Assembly (NCBI RefSeq): GCF_002197645.1 | Contig: NZ_CP021874.1 | Location: 2,914,001-2,978,000 of the forward strand | DNA length: 64,000 nt | Direction of reading: 5' to 3' | Source of the DNA: Enterococcus wangshanyuanii | GTDB taxonomy: Bacteria; Bacillota; Bacilli; Lactobacillales; Enterococcaceae | Shown here: positions 26,507 through 36,024 of the stretch, piece by piece | Layout of the letters: every line of letters starts with the position of its first letter | Numbering within the stretch: position 1 is the first letter of the stretch | Position numbers and translations under genes: made by a program | The notes under the pieces: model-generated | What the model was told of the DNA's origin: nothing | Database searches by the model: none | The model's input: the letters and a program-made list of their open reading frames with translations, nothing else

Positions 26507-27394
26507 ATGAAAGCCATTGAATTAAAGGGATTAACCAAGTTGTATAAAAAGAAACCGGCGATCAATCAAGTAGATCTAACTGTAGAAAAAGGAGAAATTT
26601 ATGGCTTTATTGGGCCAAATGGTTCTGGAAAATCAACAACGATCAAATCGATGCTGAATTTTATTTATCCAGATCACGGAACTGCGACGATTCTTGGCTT
26701 GGACAGTGTCAAAAACGCCAAAGAAATTCGTAAACGTACAGGATATGTCTCAAGTGATGTACGTTTTTATCCAGCCATGACAACATTAGATATTCTAAAT
26801 TATGTGGCTGAGTTTCACCAACTTAAAAATAGTAAAGAACAAATCCAGTATTTTATTGAGCGATTTGATATTGACGGGAAGAAAAAAATGTCTGAACTGT
26901 CACTGGGAAATAAAAAGAAAATTGCGATCATCGCTGGTATTTTGCCTAATCCAGAATTATTGATTTTAGATGAGCCCACGAATGGCTTAGACCCATTGAT
27001 GCAGCATCGATTATTTGAAGAACTGGAAAAATATAATAAAAATGGCATGACTATTTTTTTATCTAGCCATGATCTAAATGAAATCCAACAGCATGCACAT
27101 CGAGCGGCATTTATTCGTCAAGGTGAGATCATTACGGTGCAGGATATTTCTAAAGAAAAATCATTAGGAAAAGTCATTACCTTGATCGGAGATCATATTC
27201 CGCTCTCTTTATTTGAAAAAATCGGTGCAGCGATCTTAAAACATCAAGGAAATGAAACACGTTTATTCTATGAAGGAAATTTACAAGAAGTATTGCCGTT
27301 ATTGAGCGATCCATCGATCCAGGATTTTACCATCACCAATCCAGAACTCGAAGATCAATTTATGGCACTGTACGAAGGAGGGGAAACAAAATGA
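26507..27394 (+). CDS. ABC exporter ATP-binding protein
   Basis: 295-residue ATPase of an ABC-2-type exporter. Walker A is GPNGSGKST, the signature is LSLGNKKK, Walker B is LLILDEPT, and the switch His is in SSHDLNEI. The C-terminal extension of about 80 residues is typical of drug or bacteriocin exporter ATPases (BcrA/CcmA-like). The ATG at 26507 with AAGGAGGAG is chosen over an upstream extension of the frame to 26441. It overlaps the permease gene by 4 bp. The operon has a TetR-type operator at its promoter, which suggests induction by the exported compound. Confidence 0.87.
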   Translation: MKAIELKGLTKLYKKKPAINQVDLTVEKGEIYGFIGPNGSGKSTTIKSMLNFIYPDHGTATILGLDSVKNAKEIRKRTGYVSSDVRFYPAMTTLDILNYVAEFHQLKNSKEQIQYFIERFDIDGKKKMSELSLGNKKKIAIIAGILPNPELLILDEPTNGLDPLMQHRLFEELEKYNKNGMTIFLSSHDLNEIQQHAHRAAFIRQGEIITVQDISKEKSLGKVITLIGDHIPLSLFEKIGAAILKHQGNETRLFYEGNLQEVLPLLSDPSIQDFTITNPELEDQFMALYEGGETK

Positions 27395-28212
27395 TCACAG
27401 CAAAAATCGAAACGCGTTCATTGGTCAAAGGGATGCTGATCTGGATCATCTTATTTTCGGTCATCATTTTTGGATTCAGTGCTGTTTATCCGCAAATGCA
27501 TAGCTCTGCGATGAAAGATTTGCTGGATGCCAAATTGACAGGACTTTCGCCGTCCCTATTAAAAACGTTCAATATCAGTGTAGAAGGACAAGCTAGCTTC
27601 TTAGTAGCAACAGGCTTTTTTGCTTACTATTTTCAATATATGTTTTTAGCTTCTTCCATTTATGCGATGATGTTAGGCAGTCAGACCCTGATCAAGGAAG
27701 AGACGGATGGAACGATAGAATTTCTTTACGCGCAGCCAGTGACCCGCAAAGGAATCGTGACGAGTAAATTAGTAAGTAATATGCTTGTTTTGGGTGTTTT
27801 TTGGCTGATCTCTTACGGTGTTTCTTTAGGATCGACATTGCTTTATCGTCAATCAACGGACTCAACTGCAACGATCGTAAAGGAAATCAGTAAGATTTTT
27901 ATTCAAGAAAGTTTGATCCTTTTGTTTTTCCTAGCGCTGGGATTTTTGATCTCGACCTTTTTAAAATCAAGTAAACAAAGCACCAGTATATCACTGGGTG
28001 TCGTATTTGCTTTCTACTTGATCGGGATTTTTGCTGATTTAAATGACTCGTTTAGTTGGGCAAAAAATATGTCGCCGACTCATATGGGCATTCCGAGCAA
28101 CTTGCTAGATAAAGGGTTGTCGGCTGGTCACGCTGGATTTCTGGTAATCTTGATCATATTATTTTTAGCGGGGACCTATGTGCTTTACCAACGAAAGGAT
28201 CTGAAGATTTAG
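27391..28212 (+). CDS. ABC-2-type exporter permease
   Basis: 273-residue membrane subunit with six predicted helices. The segment IKEETDGTIEFLYAQPVTRKGIVTSK between helices 2 and 3 is the conserved ABC-2 cytoplasmic motif. It starts within the last codons of the ATPase gene (ATGA overlap) and its stop overlaps the start of the tetR-like gene, so all three are tightly coupled. Together with the ATPase it should form a dimeric exporter. The exported compound is unknown; antimicrobial resistance or self-protection is a guess. Confidence 0.85.
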   Translation: MITAKIETRSLVKGMLIWIILFSVIIFGFSAVYPQMHSSAMKDLLDAKLTGLSPSLLKTFNISVEGQASFLVATGFFAYYFQYMFLASSIYAMMLGSQTLIKEETDGTIEFLYAQPVTRKGIVTSKLVSNMLVLGVFWLISYGVSLGSTLLYRQSTDSTATIVKEISKIFIQESLILLFFLALGFLISTFLKSSKQSTSISLGVVFAFYLIGIFADLNDSFSWAKNMSPTHMGIPSNLLDKGLSAGHAGFLVILIILFLAGTYVLYQRKDLKI

Positions 28213-28847
28213 TGGCAGAAATCAACATCGATCCAAAAAAATATGAACGGATAATACAAGCTGCTTTAAAGCAATTTGCTAAACAGGGTTATCAACGCGC
28301 AAACACAGAAGATATTGCTATAGCGGCGGGTGTTTCCAAAGGATTGGTTTTTCATTATTTTGGAAATAAGCAAAAGCTGTATGAACGCACGATCAGCGAT
28401 GTGATCGACTGTTTAAATGAACAGTCAAAAGATGTGTTTGAAAAAGAGTATGCGGATCTAGTTGAAGTGGTAGTAGCTTCTACACAGCACAAGCTAAATT
28501 TAGAACGGACTTTTCCTGACCATATCCATTTGCTGATTGCTTCATATGCACAGAAAAAAATGCTTCCTGATAAAATACAAGTAAAATTGGATCACTATCT
28601 GGCTGAAAATATGGCTATTGCACAGCAGCTTCTAACGAAGATCATCAACAAGCTTCCGCTCAAAAAAAACATCTCTAGAGAAGATGTGGTTCGTTTAGTA
28701 CTAGGTGTTTTCAATCAGATTTATTTAGAGAGTCTGACTTTTTTAGAAGAAAACCAACAGGTGACGGAGATTCATCAAATGCAATTTTTAGTTGAACGTT
28801 CACAAAGCTATATGAACATTCTGCAGGCTGGTTTTTTAGAACAATGA
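28212..28847 (+). CDS. TetR-family regulator of the ABC exporter operon
   Basis: 211-residue repressor with an N-terminal TetR helix-turn-helix (IIQAALKQFAKQGYQRANTEDIAIAAGVSKGLVFHYFGNKQKLYE) and a helical ligand domain of the TetR_C group. It starts at GTG, sharing one base with the stop of the permease gene. As the last gene of the operon, it is placed to repress its own promoter through the inverted repeat at 26474-26489. The ligand is probably the exporter's substrate. The gene is followed by repeat R4 and a convergent gene. Confidence 0.87.
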   Translation: MAEINIDPKKYERIIQAALKQFAKQGYQRANTEDIAIAAGVSKGLVFHYFGNKQKLYERTISDVIDCLNEQSKDVFEKEYADLVEVVVASTQHKLNLERTFPDHIHLLIASYAQKKMLPDKIQVKLDHYLAENMAIAQQLLTKIINKLPLKKNISREDVVRLVLGVFNQIYLESLTFLEENQQVTEIHQMQFLVERSQSYMNILQAGFLEQ

Positions 28848-28852
28848 GTAGA

Positions 28853-28998
28853 GAGGCTGAGACAAAAGTGTTTAGCTCCGAGAAATAAGAAGGAATTCAC
28901 GAAAATTGCTCTTCAAATTTTTGTGAGTTTCGGCTTATTTCCGAAGGAGTTGCTTTTGTCTCGCCGTTTATTCGGAAGTAAAGTCCGAATGGTCTTCC
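28853..28998. repeat. Intergenic repeat copy R4, between convergent genes
   Basis: Head GAGGCTGAGACAAAAGTGTT, then AGCTCCGAG, internal CCGTTTATT. Several nested inverted repeats are present: GAAATAAG/CTTATTTC, CAC-AAAATTG/CAAATTTTTGTG, and ATTCGGA/TCCGAAT near the end. It lies between the tetR-like gene and convergent nnrD and reaches to the nnrD stop codon. Confidence 0.72.
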
Positions 28999-29826
28999 TC
29001 ATTGTTCAAAACGTTTCATGTAATAAGGAATTTGCTTGCTGATTTCTGTTGGTAAGACGACATAATGATCTTGTCCGAGAACATCGCCAATCAAGCTATG
29101 GAGGTAAACAGCAGCGCACAGGGCATCTTTTTTAGCATCAAATTGAGCTAAAAAACCAGTGATCATTCCAGCAAGTGTGTCCCCCATTCCGCCAGTTGCC
29201 ATGCCTGGATTTCCAAGAGGATTGACAAAATAGTCGTTAAAAGTATAAATCGTCGTACGATGACTTTTCAACACTAAATGACTGTCTAATGTTTTTTGAG
29301 CAGTTTGATTATTTTTTACAGTTTGATTTGGAATAGTCAGTCCACTTAAACGTTGCCATTCCATTTGATGAGGGGTAAAAACAGCTTGCTGAGGATAAGC
29401 TAGCTGATAGTGATATTTAGCAAACAAAGTAATGCCAGAACCGTCGATAACTAGCCAGTGTTTTGCCTGCTGCTCCTGGATCACTAATTGTAATAACGTA
29501 TGACTATGTTCGCTTAAACCAAGTCCAGGACCGATCAAAATAACATCAGCTTCTGCTAAAACAGCTTGAATATCTTGTATCTGAAGCCAATCGATGACCA
29601 TTACCTCAGGCAAGCGAGCATGCAGCGGAGCGTGATTTTTTTCTGCTGTAACGACAGTGATTAGCCCAGCGCCAGAGTTGACAGCAGCTTCAGCACTCAT
29701 GATGATCGCACCGCCGTATCTTTCATTGCCGCCAATCAGCACGACTCGCCCGAAAGTCCCCTTGTGGGAAAGCTCAGGGCGTTTTTTGATCACGCTATGT
29801 AGTAGTTCTTCGGACAATTCGTTCAT
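28999..29826 (-). CDS. nnrD: ADP-dependent NAD(P)H-hydrate dehydratase
   Basis: 275-residue ribokinase-fold repair enzyme (YxkO/NnrD/CARKD family) that restores hydrated NAD(P)H. Seen: GGNERYGGAIIMSAEAAVNSGAGL at the N-terminus, the GPGLG phosphate loop, FTPHQMEW, and C-terminal NPGMATGGMGDTLAG with the catalytic Asp. It has only the dehydratase domain, without the NnrE epimerase domain found in fused versions. AAGGAG precedes the ATG. It is monocistronic on the minus strand, divergent from pepV. Confidence 0.9.
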   Translation of the reverse strand: MNELSEELLHSVIKKRPELSHKGTFGRVVLIGGNERYGGAIIMSAEAAVNSGAGLITVVTAEKNHAPLHARLPEVMVIDWLQIQDIQAVLAEADVILIGPGLGLSEHSHTLLQLVIQEQQAKHWLVIDGSGITLFAKYHYQLAYPQQAVFTPHQMEWQRLSGLTIPNQTVKNNQTAQKTLDSHLVLKSHRTTIYTFNDYFVNPLGNPGMATGGMGDTLAGMITGFLAQFDAKKDALCAAVYLHSLIGDVLGQDHYVVLPTEISKQIPYYMKRFEQ

Positions 29827-29976
29827 TTGAAGGCACTCCTTTCACTCTTACTATTAGTATAAAGCTCTTTAGGACGAAGGGCAAAATATTATAGAAAAAA
29901 CTTGTCCCGCCTTTTTCTTTTAGCCAAGTTAGTGGTATGATGAGAAGGTAGAATAATGAATTGGAGTGACTAAAAA

Positions 29977-31392
29977 ATGACAATTGATTGGCAAAAAGAA
30001 GTAGATGCCCGCAAAGAGGCACTATTAGAAGATTTACAGAATTTATTACGCATCAATAGTGAGCGTGACGATGCAAAAGCAACACCAGAAGCGCCTTTTG
30101 GCCCAGGACCTGTGGCTGGTTTGAAACATATGCTTTCTTACGGCGAACGTGATGGCTTTGTCGTAAAAAATGTGGATAACTATGCAGGACATATCGAATA
30201 TGGTGAAGGTGATGAAACGTTAGGTATCTTCGGCCATATGGACGTGGTTCCTGCAGGTGATGGCTGGGACACTGATCCATACGAACCAGTGATCAAAGAC
30301 AGGAAAATTTTCGCTCGCGGCTCAAGCGATGATAAAGGACCAAGTATGGCCGCTTATTATGCATTGAAAATCATCAAAGATCTAGGTGTACCATTATCAA
30401 AGAAAGTTCGTTTTGTAGTCGGTAGTGACGAAGAAAGCGGCTGGGGCGATATGGAGTATTACTTCAAACATGAAGAAACACCTGATTTTGGTTTTTCTCC
30501 AGATGCTGAGTTTCCGATCATCAACGGGGAGAAGGGAAACGTTTCACTATATGCACGCTTTAGCGGCTCAAGTGAAGGTGAATATGACTTAGAGAGCTTC
30601 AATGCTGGTTTACGTGAAAACATGGTTCCTGGTACAGCAACAGCAGTGATCACTGTTCCTTCTGAAGAAGCTGCTGAAAAAGTGCAAGGGGCATTCAGTG
30701 TGTTTGTTGATGAAGAACCAATTTCTGGTACTTTAGAAGCAGAAGGTACAACTGTTACGATCAAAGTTGTCGGAAAAGGCGCTCACGGTGCTAGCCCGCA
30801 ATCAGGGATCAATGCAGCGACATTCTTGGCTGTTTTCCTAAATAGCTATAGCTTTGGCGGCGCGGCAAAAGAATTTATCGAAGTGGCTGCAACATTAGTG
30901 CATGAAGATTTCTACGGTGAAAAATTAGGCGTAGCTTTTGAAGATACTAAAATGGGCAAACTAACAATGAATGCGGGTCTGTTCGTATTTGAAAAAGATA
31001 AAGAAGAAGGCAACTTTATGAGCTTGAACTTCCGTTATCCTAAAGGGACATCGGCAGAACAATTAGAAGCAGGTGTTAAAGCAACAGCTGGCAAGATCGG
31101 TGCAGAAATCGTTCAAGGCGGCCGCAATCAAGAACCGCATTACGTACCAGCAGATGATCCATTGGTAGAAACATTACTGCAAGTGTATGAAGATCACACT
31201 GGACAAAAAGGCCACGAACAAATCATCGGCGGTGGAACTTACGGACGTTTATTAAAACGCGGTGTGGCTTATGGTGCGATGTTCCCAGGCTATACAGATA
31301 CAATGCATCAAGCAAACGAATTTATGGCATTGGATGATTTATTCCGTGCAACAGCTATTTATGCGGATGCGATTTATCGTTTGGCGAAATAA
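29977..31392 (+). CDS. pepV: Dipeptidase PepV, M20 family
   Basis: 471-residue zinc aminodipeptidase. Metal-ligand motifs are seen in order: GHMDVVPAGDGW (His and Asp), GSSDDKGP (bridging Asp), GSDEESGWGD (catalytic Glu and ligand Glu), SPDAEFP, and the C-terminal GGGTYGR plus MHQANEF with the last His. The internal lid domain is typical of lactic-acid-bacterial PepV, and the length matches. It hydrolyses dipeptides in the cytoplasm for amino-acid supply. TTGGAGTG lies before the ATG. A perfect terminator follows, so it is monocistronic. Confidence 0.92.
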   Translation: MTIDWQKEVDARKEALLEDLQNLLRINSERDDAKATPEAPFGPGPVAGLKHMLSYGERDGFVVKNVDNYAGHIEYGEGDETLGIFGHMDVVPAGDGWDTDPYEPVIKDRKIFARGSSDDKGPSMAAYYALKIIKDLGVPLSKKVRFVVGSDEESGWGDMEYYFKHEETPDFGFSPDAEFPIINGEKGNVSLYARFSGSSEGEYDLESFNAGLRENMVPGTATAVITVPSEEAAEKVQGAFSVFVDEEPISGTLEAEGTTVTIKVVGKGAHGASPQSGINAATFLAVFLNSYSFGGAAKEFIEVAATLVHEDFYGEKLGVAFEDTKMGKLTMNAGLFVFEKDKEEGNFMSLNFRYPKGTSAEQLEAGVKATAGKIGAEIVQGGRNQEPHYVPADDPLVETLLQVYEDHTGQKGHEQIIGGGTYGRLLKRGVAYGAMFPGYTDTMHQANEFMALDDLFRATAIYADAIYRLAK

Positions 31393-31414
31393 ACATAAAA
31401 ATAAATATCATCTC

Positions 31415-31449
31415 AATAAACCTGACAGACAGTTGTCAGGTTTATTTTT
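31415..31449 (+). terminator. Terminator after pepV
   Basis: Perfect 13-bp stem AATAAACCTGACA/TGTCAGGTTTATT with a 6-nt loop and T tract. Confidence 0.9.
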
Positions 31450-31468
31450 GTATAATGAAAACAAGTCG

Positions 31469-31498
31469 TTAGAAACAAATGACAATTTCCAGTATACT
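31469..31498 (+). promoter_or_regulatory. Candidate promoter of the OpuC-like operon
   Basis: TTAGAA, 18-nt spacer, TATACT, 45 bp before the ATPase start. The -10 box is good and the -35 box weak. Confidence 0.4.
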
Positions 31499-31542
31499 TA
31501 ATAACATATCTACCCAGCTTTAAATAAAAATGAGGTGAATAC

Positions 31543-32496
31543 ATGATTCGGTTTCAACAGGTTTCCAAAAAATATAATAATCAGGCAGTTTTAGAAGATT
31601 TTGATATAGCGATCGAAGATGGTGAGTTTTTTGTATTGGTCGGTCCCAGCGGCAGTGGAAAAACGACAACACTGAAAATGATCAATCGATTGATCGAGCC
31701 GACAGATGGGGATATCTATTTTAATGATCAGCGTTTGATCGAGTATGACTTAAAAGAACTTCGATTGACGATCGGTTATGTTCTTCAACAAATTGCTCTT
31801 TTTCCTAATCTGACTGTGGCTGAAAATATCGAATTGATTCCAGAAATGAAACGCTGGAACAAAACGCAGCGAAGAGAAAGAACGGAGGAGCTATTACGAA
31901 AAGTCAATTTGCCGCCAGAGGAATATTTACACCGTAAACCGGCAGAATTATCAGGTGGTGAACAGCAGCGGATCGGTATTTTAAGAGCGATCGCAGCAAA
32001 ACCAGATATCATTTTGATGGATGAACCCTTTAGTGCATTAGACCCTATTTCAAGAGGTCAGCTGCAATTATTGATCAAAGATTTGCATAAAGAAATGGCG
32101 AGTACAGTCGTTTTCGTCACACATGATATGAACGAAGCATTACTATTAGGCGATCGAATTTGTGTGATGAAAGAGGGGAAAATCGTACAGACGGATACTC
32201 CGGAAGAAATCCGCAGCCATCCGGCGAATGAGTTTGTGGCGCAGTTTTTCCAACAAGATCATTCGAACTTGGAAAATTACTGTGCAGAAGATTTACTGAA
32301 AATAGATTCGTTAGCTCCAGCCCAAATGACAGGAGAAGTGAACGTAGCACTAGATACGACATTACCAGTGATTATTCGTGCACTCATAGAAGGAAAGCGT
32401 GTCACACTGGTTGAAGAAGAAAAAGTTCATGGAGAAATCACAGATCGGGCAATCCTAAGATTCTTAGAGACAAAGATGGAAAAAGGTGATCAATAA
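31543..32496 (+). CDS. Quaternary-amine (OpuC/OpuB-type) ABC transporter ATPase
   Basis: 317-residue ATPase. Walker A is [10 protein letters not shown]-loop LQQIALF, signature [15 protein letters not shown], Walker [14 protein letters not shown], and switch VTHDMNEAL. Beyond residue 240 a partial CBS-like region (AILRFLE end) remains, shorter than the double CBS domain of OpuCA. The family imports glycine betaine, carnitine or choline for osmoprotection. One base separates it from the fused permease/binding protein gene, so the two are co-expressed. Substrate is inferred from the partner. Confidence 0.87.
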   Translation: MIRFQQVSKKYNNQAVLEDFDIAIEDGEFFVLVGPSGSGKTTTLKMINRLIEPTDGDIYFNDQRLIEYDLKELRLTIGYVLQQIALFPNLTVAENIELIPEMKRWNKTQRRERTEELLRKVNLPPEEYLHRKPAELSGGEQQRIGILRAIAAKPDIILMDEPFSALDPISRGQLQLLIKDLHKEMASTVVFVTHDMNEALLLGDRICVMKEGKIVQTDTPEEIRSHPANEFVAQFFQQDHSNLENYCAEDLLKIDSLAPAQMTGEVNVALDTTLPVIIRALIEGKRVTLVEEEKVHGEITDRAILRFLETKMEKGDQ

Positions 32497-32497
32497 T

Positions 32498-34015
32498 ATG
32501 GGGAAACTGATAGAAACGTTAGCAGCACGGAAAGAAGAGTTTATTCAAGCTGTGGTCGAGCATATCCAATTATCATTGTTATCTTTGTTGATTGCGATTC
32601 TTTTAGCAATTCCACTGGCGATTTTACTTACAAATTATAAAAAAGTAGCAGAAGCAGTATTACAAATCACAGGGATTTTTCAAACGATTCCGTCCTTAGC
32701 TTTATTAGGCTTGTTGATACCGATCATCGGAATCGGAACGCCGCCGGCAGTAGTAGCGTTAGTGATTTACGCGTTATTTCCGATCTTGCAAAATACGTAT
32801 ACTGGGCTGACGGAAATCGATCCTTCCTTAGAAGAAGCAGCTGAAGCTTTTGGGATGACGAAACGGGAAAAATTAGTCAAATTTGAGTTACAATTAGCGT
32901 TGCCGTATATCATTTCCGGTATTCGCACTGCAACGGTAATGATCATTGGTACGGCAACCTTAGCTGCTTTGATCGGTGCAGGCGGATTGGGTTCATTTAT
33001 CTTGCTCGGGATCGATCGAAATAATGTCTATTTGATTTTGATTGGTGCGATTTCCTCTGCTGTACTGGCTGTGCTGTTTAATTACGGTATTCATCTATTG
33101 GAAAAAGCCACAGTCAAACGAATCGTTACAGCTTTTATGGTATTACTAGCATTATTGATTGGGTCATTTGTTTATACACACCAAGAAGCAGAACAAAAAG
33201 AAATCACGATTGCGGGAAAATTAGGCGCAGAACCAGATATCATCATCAATATGTATAAAGAATTGATCGAGAACAATAGTGACATCCATGTAAATTTAAA
33301 AACAAATTTTGGAAAAACCAGCTTTTTATTTAATGCTTTAAAATCGGGTGAGATCGATGTTTATCCAGAATTTACGGGGACAGTTCTTGAAACCTTCCTA
33401 AAAGATAATAAGAATACATCTAATGATCCGCGGGAAGTTTACGAATATGCACGTGACCAAATCAAACAACAGGAAAATATGGATTATTTAGAGCCAATGC
33501 GTTATCAAAATACCTATGCAGTAGCAGTCAAACGTTCTTTTGCAGAAGAAAACGGACTGAAAACCATCGAAGATTTGAAAAAAGTCGAAAGTCAGCTAAA
33601 AGCTGGATTTACGCTTGAATTTATCGATCGTGATGATGGCTATAAAGGTTTACAAAAATTGTATGGACTCAATGTAGAGGTCAAATCAATGGAACCGTCT
33701 TTACGCTACCAGGCAATCAATAACGGTGATGTGAATGTTGTAGATGCTTATTCTACAGATAGTGAACTTAAGCAGTATGATCTCGTCATTTTGAAAGACA
33801 ATAAACAACTATTCCCACCATATCAGGGCGCACCATTATTAAAAGCAGAAACACTGAAAAAATATCCGGAACTGAAAGACTTATTAGAACCTCTAGTCGG
33901 AAAAATCACTGAAGAAGAAATGAGTGATATGAACTATCAGGTCAATGTGGAACAAAAAGATCCGGCGACAGTGGCTCACGATTATTTAGTGAAGCATAAG
34001 CTGTTGGAAGAATAA
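32498..34015 (+). CDS. OpuC-like fused permease and substrate-binding protein
   Basis: 505-residue fusion. Residues 1-215 form the permease with five or six helices and the EAA loop ([25 protein letters not shown]). After a final membrane helix at about 210-230, residues 235-505 form an extracellular OpuAC-type binding domain ([33 protein letters not shown] [13 protein letters not shown]). Such fusions are usual in lactic acid bacteria and let two binding domains sit on the dimer. The ATG at 32498 with AAAGGTGAT is preferred to a GTG at 32486. Likely substrate is choline, betaine or carnitine. Confidence 0.88.
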   Translation: MGKLIETLAARKEEFIQAVVEHIQLSLLSLLIAILLAIPLAILLTNYKKVAEAVLQITGIFQTIPSLALLGLLIPIIGIGTPPAVVALVIYALFPILQNTYTGLTEIDPSLEEAAEAFGMTKREKLVKFELQLALPYIISGIRTATVMIIGTATLAALIGAGGLGSFILLGIDRNNVYLILIGAISSAVLAVLFNYGIHLLEKATVKRIVTAFMVLLALLIGSFVYTHQEAEQKEITIAGKLGAEPDIIINMYKELIENNSDIHVNLKTNFGKTSFLFNALKSGEIDVYPEFTGTVLETFLKDNKNTSNDPREVYEYARDQIKQQENMDYLEPMRYQNTYAVAVKRSFAEENGLKTIEDLKKVESQLKAGFTLEFIDRDDGYKGLQKLYGLNVEVKSMEPSLRYQAINNGDVNVVDAYSTDSELKQYDLVILKDNKQLFPPYQGAPLLKAETLKKYPELKDLLEPLVGKITEEEMSDMNYQVNVEQKDPATVAHDYLVKHKLLEE

Positions 34016-34136
34016 AGGTTAATAAGCAAAAAGACAACGATTATCAGTTTTTTTAATTAATTTATAAGGGATAAGAAATGAGAAAGTAATCACGTGTAAG
34101 TGCAATTACAAAAAAGCTCAAAGGTGTATTATATCG

Positions 34137-34177
34137 CCACTATTTTACTTTAGCAGGTAAGATAGTGGTCTTTTTTT
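34137..34177 (+). terminator. Terminator after the OpuC-like operon
   Basis: CCACTATTTTAC pairs with GTAAGATAGTGG (one G-T wobble), followed by a long T tract. Confidence 0.85.
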
Positions 34178-34214
34178 GTCTAGCATCACGAACGAATCCT
34201 ATCGATAAATAGCT

Positions 34215-34257
34215 AAAGTCACACAAAGATGAAGCGCATCTTTGTGTGACTTTTCTA
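34215..34257. terminator. Second strong hairpin, probable terminator
   Basis: Perfect 17-bp stem AAAGTCACACAAAGATG/CATCTTTGTGTGACTTT with a 5-nt loop and a short T tail. It sits 38 bp past the first terminator with no gene between, so it may be a second brake or a small RNA end. The rest of 34258-34457 shows only AT-rich promoter-like sequence. Confidence 0.65.
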
Positions 34258-34457
34258 ATTTGCTTAAGGATTAAACGAATTTATCCGACTTTTCTATATC
34301 AAAAACTGTATAGATTTAGCAAACTTATTATTTTTTACATTAAGGTTAAATCGAATGTTGAATATATAAATGTTACATGATATTATTTTATTAACACTTT
34401 TTGGTTATTTTATTCGAGTTTGTTGGTCATTTTTATAATTTAATATGGAGGAGCGAA

Positions 34458-35027
34458 ATGAAAAAGAAAAATTTTTATGTGTTGTTTGGATTGTTGTTGT
34501 TACTTAGTTTTACTATGAAGTCGGAAGCTGCAAAACCACCTAGATTTAAAGGAGTTTTATCTCAAGGTGTTAGGAACATCAAGTATTATATTGCCCCAAG
34601 TGCATCCGGAGTAGCGGGGCATATTGACAATGCTAAACATAATTGGATGTATACTGGTTGGGCAAATCCAATCTATATGTATAAGCAAAATCATAATTGG
34701 TTATCCAATATTGACGCCCACGGTTACACAAGTTCTGGTAGCAAAACTGGAGGGTATGTAGAGTTTTACGATAATACTGATAGAGCGATTGCCACTGGAG
34801 GAAATGCACCAAATAGAAACTACTTCTACGCAATCATTCGTTTCAATATGCATTATAAAAATAATAGTTATATGAGAGATCGAATTCCAAAACATGAAAT
34901 GGGCCATGCCTTAGGTTTAGCTCATATAAATGATAAGACGAGTATCATGCATCCAAGTGTAGAAGGTGGTCCTCGTAAAGTGGATAGAGATGCAAGCAAT
35001 AAAATTACAGATATTTACGGATGGTGA
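34458..35027 (+). CDS. Secreted metzincin-type zinc metalloprotease
   Basis: 189 residues. A signal peptide (KKK start, LLLLLSFTM core, cleavage near SEA-A) is followed by a small catalytic domain. HEMGHALGLAH at residues 146-156 is the full HExxHxxGxxH zinc motif of metzincins, and SIMHPS supplies the Met-turn at residue 164. This layout is closest to matrixin/M10-like or small bacterial metzincins. There is no propeptide with a Cys switch and no cell-wall anchor. GGAGGAG precedes the ATG; the frame extends to 34401 without need. A lipoprotein gene follows after 5 bp, suggesting a functional pair. The substrate is unknown. Confidence 0.82.
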   Translation: MKKKNFYVLFGLLLLLSFTMKSEAAKPPRFKGVLSQGVRNIKYYIAPSASGVAGHIDNAKHNWMYTGWANPIYMYKQNHNWLSNIDAHGYTSSGSKTGGYVEFYDNTDRAIATGGNAPNRNYFYAIIRFNMHYKNNSYMRDRIPKHEMGHALGLAHINDKTSIMHPSVEGGPRKVDRDASNKITDIYGW

Positions 35028-35032
35028 TAAGA

Positions 35033-35860
35033 ATGAAAAAACTAACAATAATAACTATTCTGTGCGTCAGTATTTTCTTAAACGGTTGTAGCAACACTTT
35101 TTCTAAAAACGCTAAAGTCAAAGAAATACCTACAGAAAAAAGTAATTCAACATCAACTACTAAAGAGCAAGTATCAGAGGTCAAAAAAGAAGACTACTAC
35201 TCTTATCTCGACAACGTTGATCGTACGAATGTACAATCATCAACAGTCGAATCATTTTTGATGTACGATAATACCAATCCAAAAAGTCTTCAGAATAATA
35301 CCAATAATATATTTCTAGCGCGTGTCATCTCTATAGATAAAGCAGATGTTGATGCCAATATTCCTGAAACAGATAGTAATAGTATTTTACCTGACACTTA
35401 TGGAAGATTAGAAGTATTGAAACAAATCGAAGGCACAACACCTGATCAAGTATCCTTTATCAGATCAGGTGGTATTATCAAAGAAAAAGATCGTTTCAGA
35501 AACGCAGAAAAAGAAGAGGTGGACAAACATAACCGCTTACGAACTGAAGCTGGACGTCCGCCGATCACTCAAAGTGATGATTGGGTTGAAGTCAGAGAAG
35601 CTGGTGATATTGAACTTCAAACAGGTGAAGTATATTTATTTTTTGCAACATTCAGTGAAGAAAGAGAGGCATATATTTTAGAAGGCTATCAATATGGGGC
35701 TTTGCTATTAGAAGATGAGGAACAACCGATTTCAAGAACTCGTTCGCTTCCAAATCAGATCGGAAAAACGTGGAAAATAAAAAATGCTGCTTCTGGTGAG
35801 GAACAAGATTTAGGTGACTATCTAAAAATTGAGTTAGGAATCGAAATGCAAGAAAACTAA
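35033..35860 (+). CDS. Putative lipoprotein paired with the metzincin
   Basis: 275-residue protein with a lipoprotein signal: MKKLTIITILCVSIFLNGC, lipobox LNGC with the lipidated Cys at residue 19. A Lys/Ser/Thr-rich linker follows, then a soluble domain with strand-rich patterns (NIFLARVISID, YGRLEVLKQIEG, GEVYLFFATF). I do not recognise the domain. It starts 5 bp after the metzincin stop and is followed by a terminator, so the two form a bicistronic unit. It could be a surface partner, chaperone or inhibitor of the protease, but nothing in the sequence decides this. Confidence 0.7.
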   Translation: MKKLTIITILCVSIFLNGCSNTFSKNAKVKEIPTEKSNSTSTTKEQVSEVKKEDYYSYLDNVDRTNVQSSTVESFLMYDNTNPKSLQNNTNNIFLARVISIDKADVDANIPETDSNSILPDTYGRLEVLKQIEGTTPDQVSFIRSGGIIKEKDRFRNAEKEEVDKHNRLRTEAGRPPITQSDDWVEVREAGDIELQTGEVYLFFATFSEEREAYILEGYQYGALLLEDEEQPISRTRSLPNQIGKTWKIKNAASGEEQDLGDYLKIELGIEMQEN

Positions 35861-35872
35861 ACGAATAGAGTT

Positions 35873-35915
35873 AAAACTTCAAGTTCTTTTATCATAAAGC
35901 ACTTGAAGTTTTTTA
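35873..35915 (+). terminator. Terminator after the metzincin-lipoprotein pair
   Basis: AAAACTTCAAGT/ACTTGAAGTTTT stem (12 bp) with T tract. Confidence 0.85.
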
Positions 35916-36024
35916 TAGTTCTCCTACGTTTTTCTCATAATAAAGTACTTTCTACCAAAAAGAAATGCAATTTTTCCAGACTTTCGCTATAATAAAGAAA
36001 ACAATAAAAACAGGAAGTGTAAAC

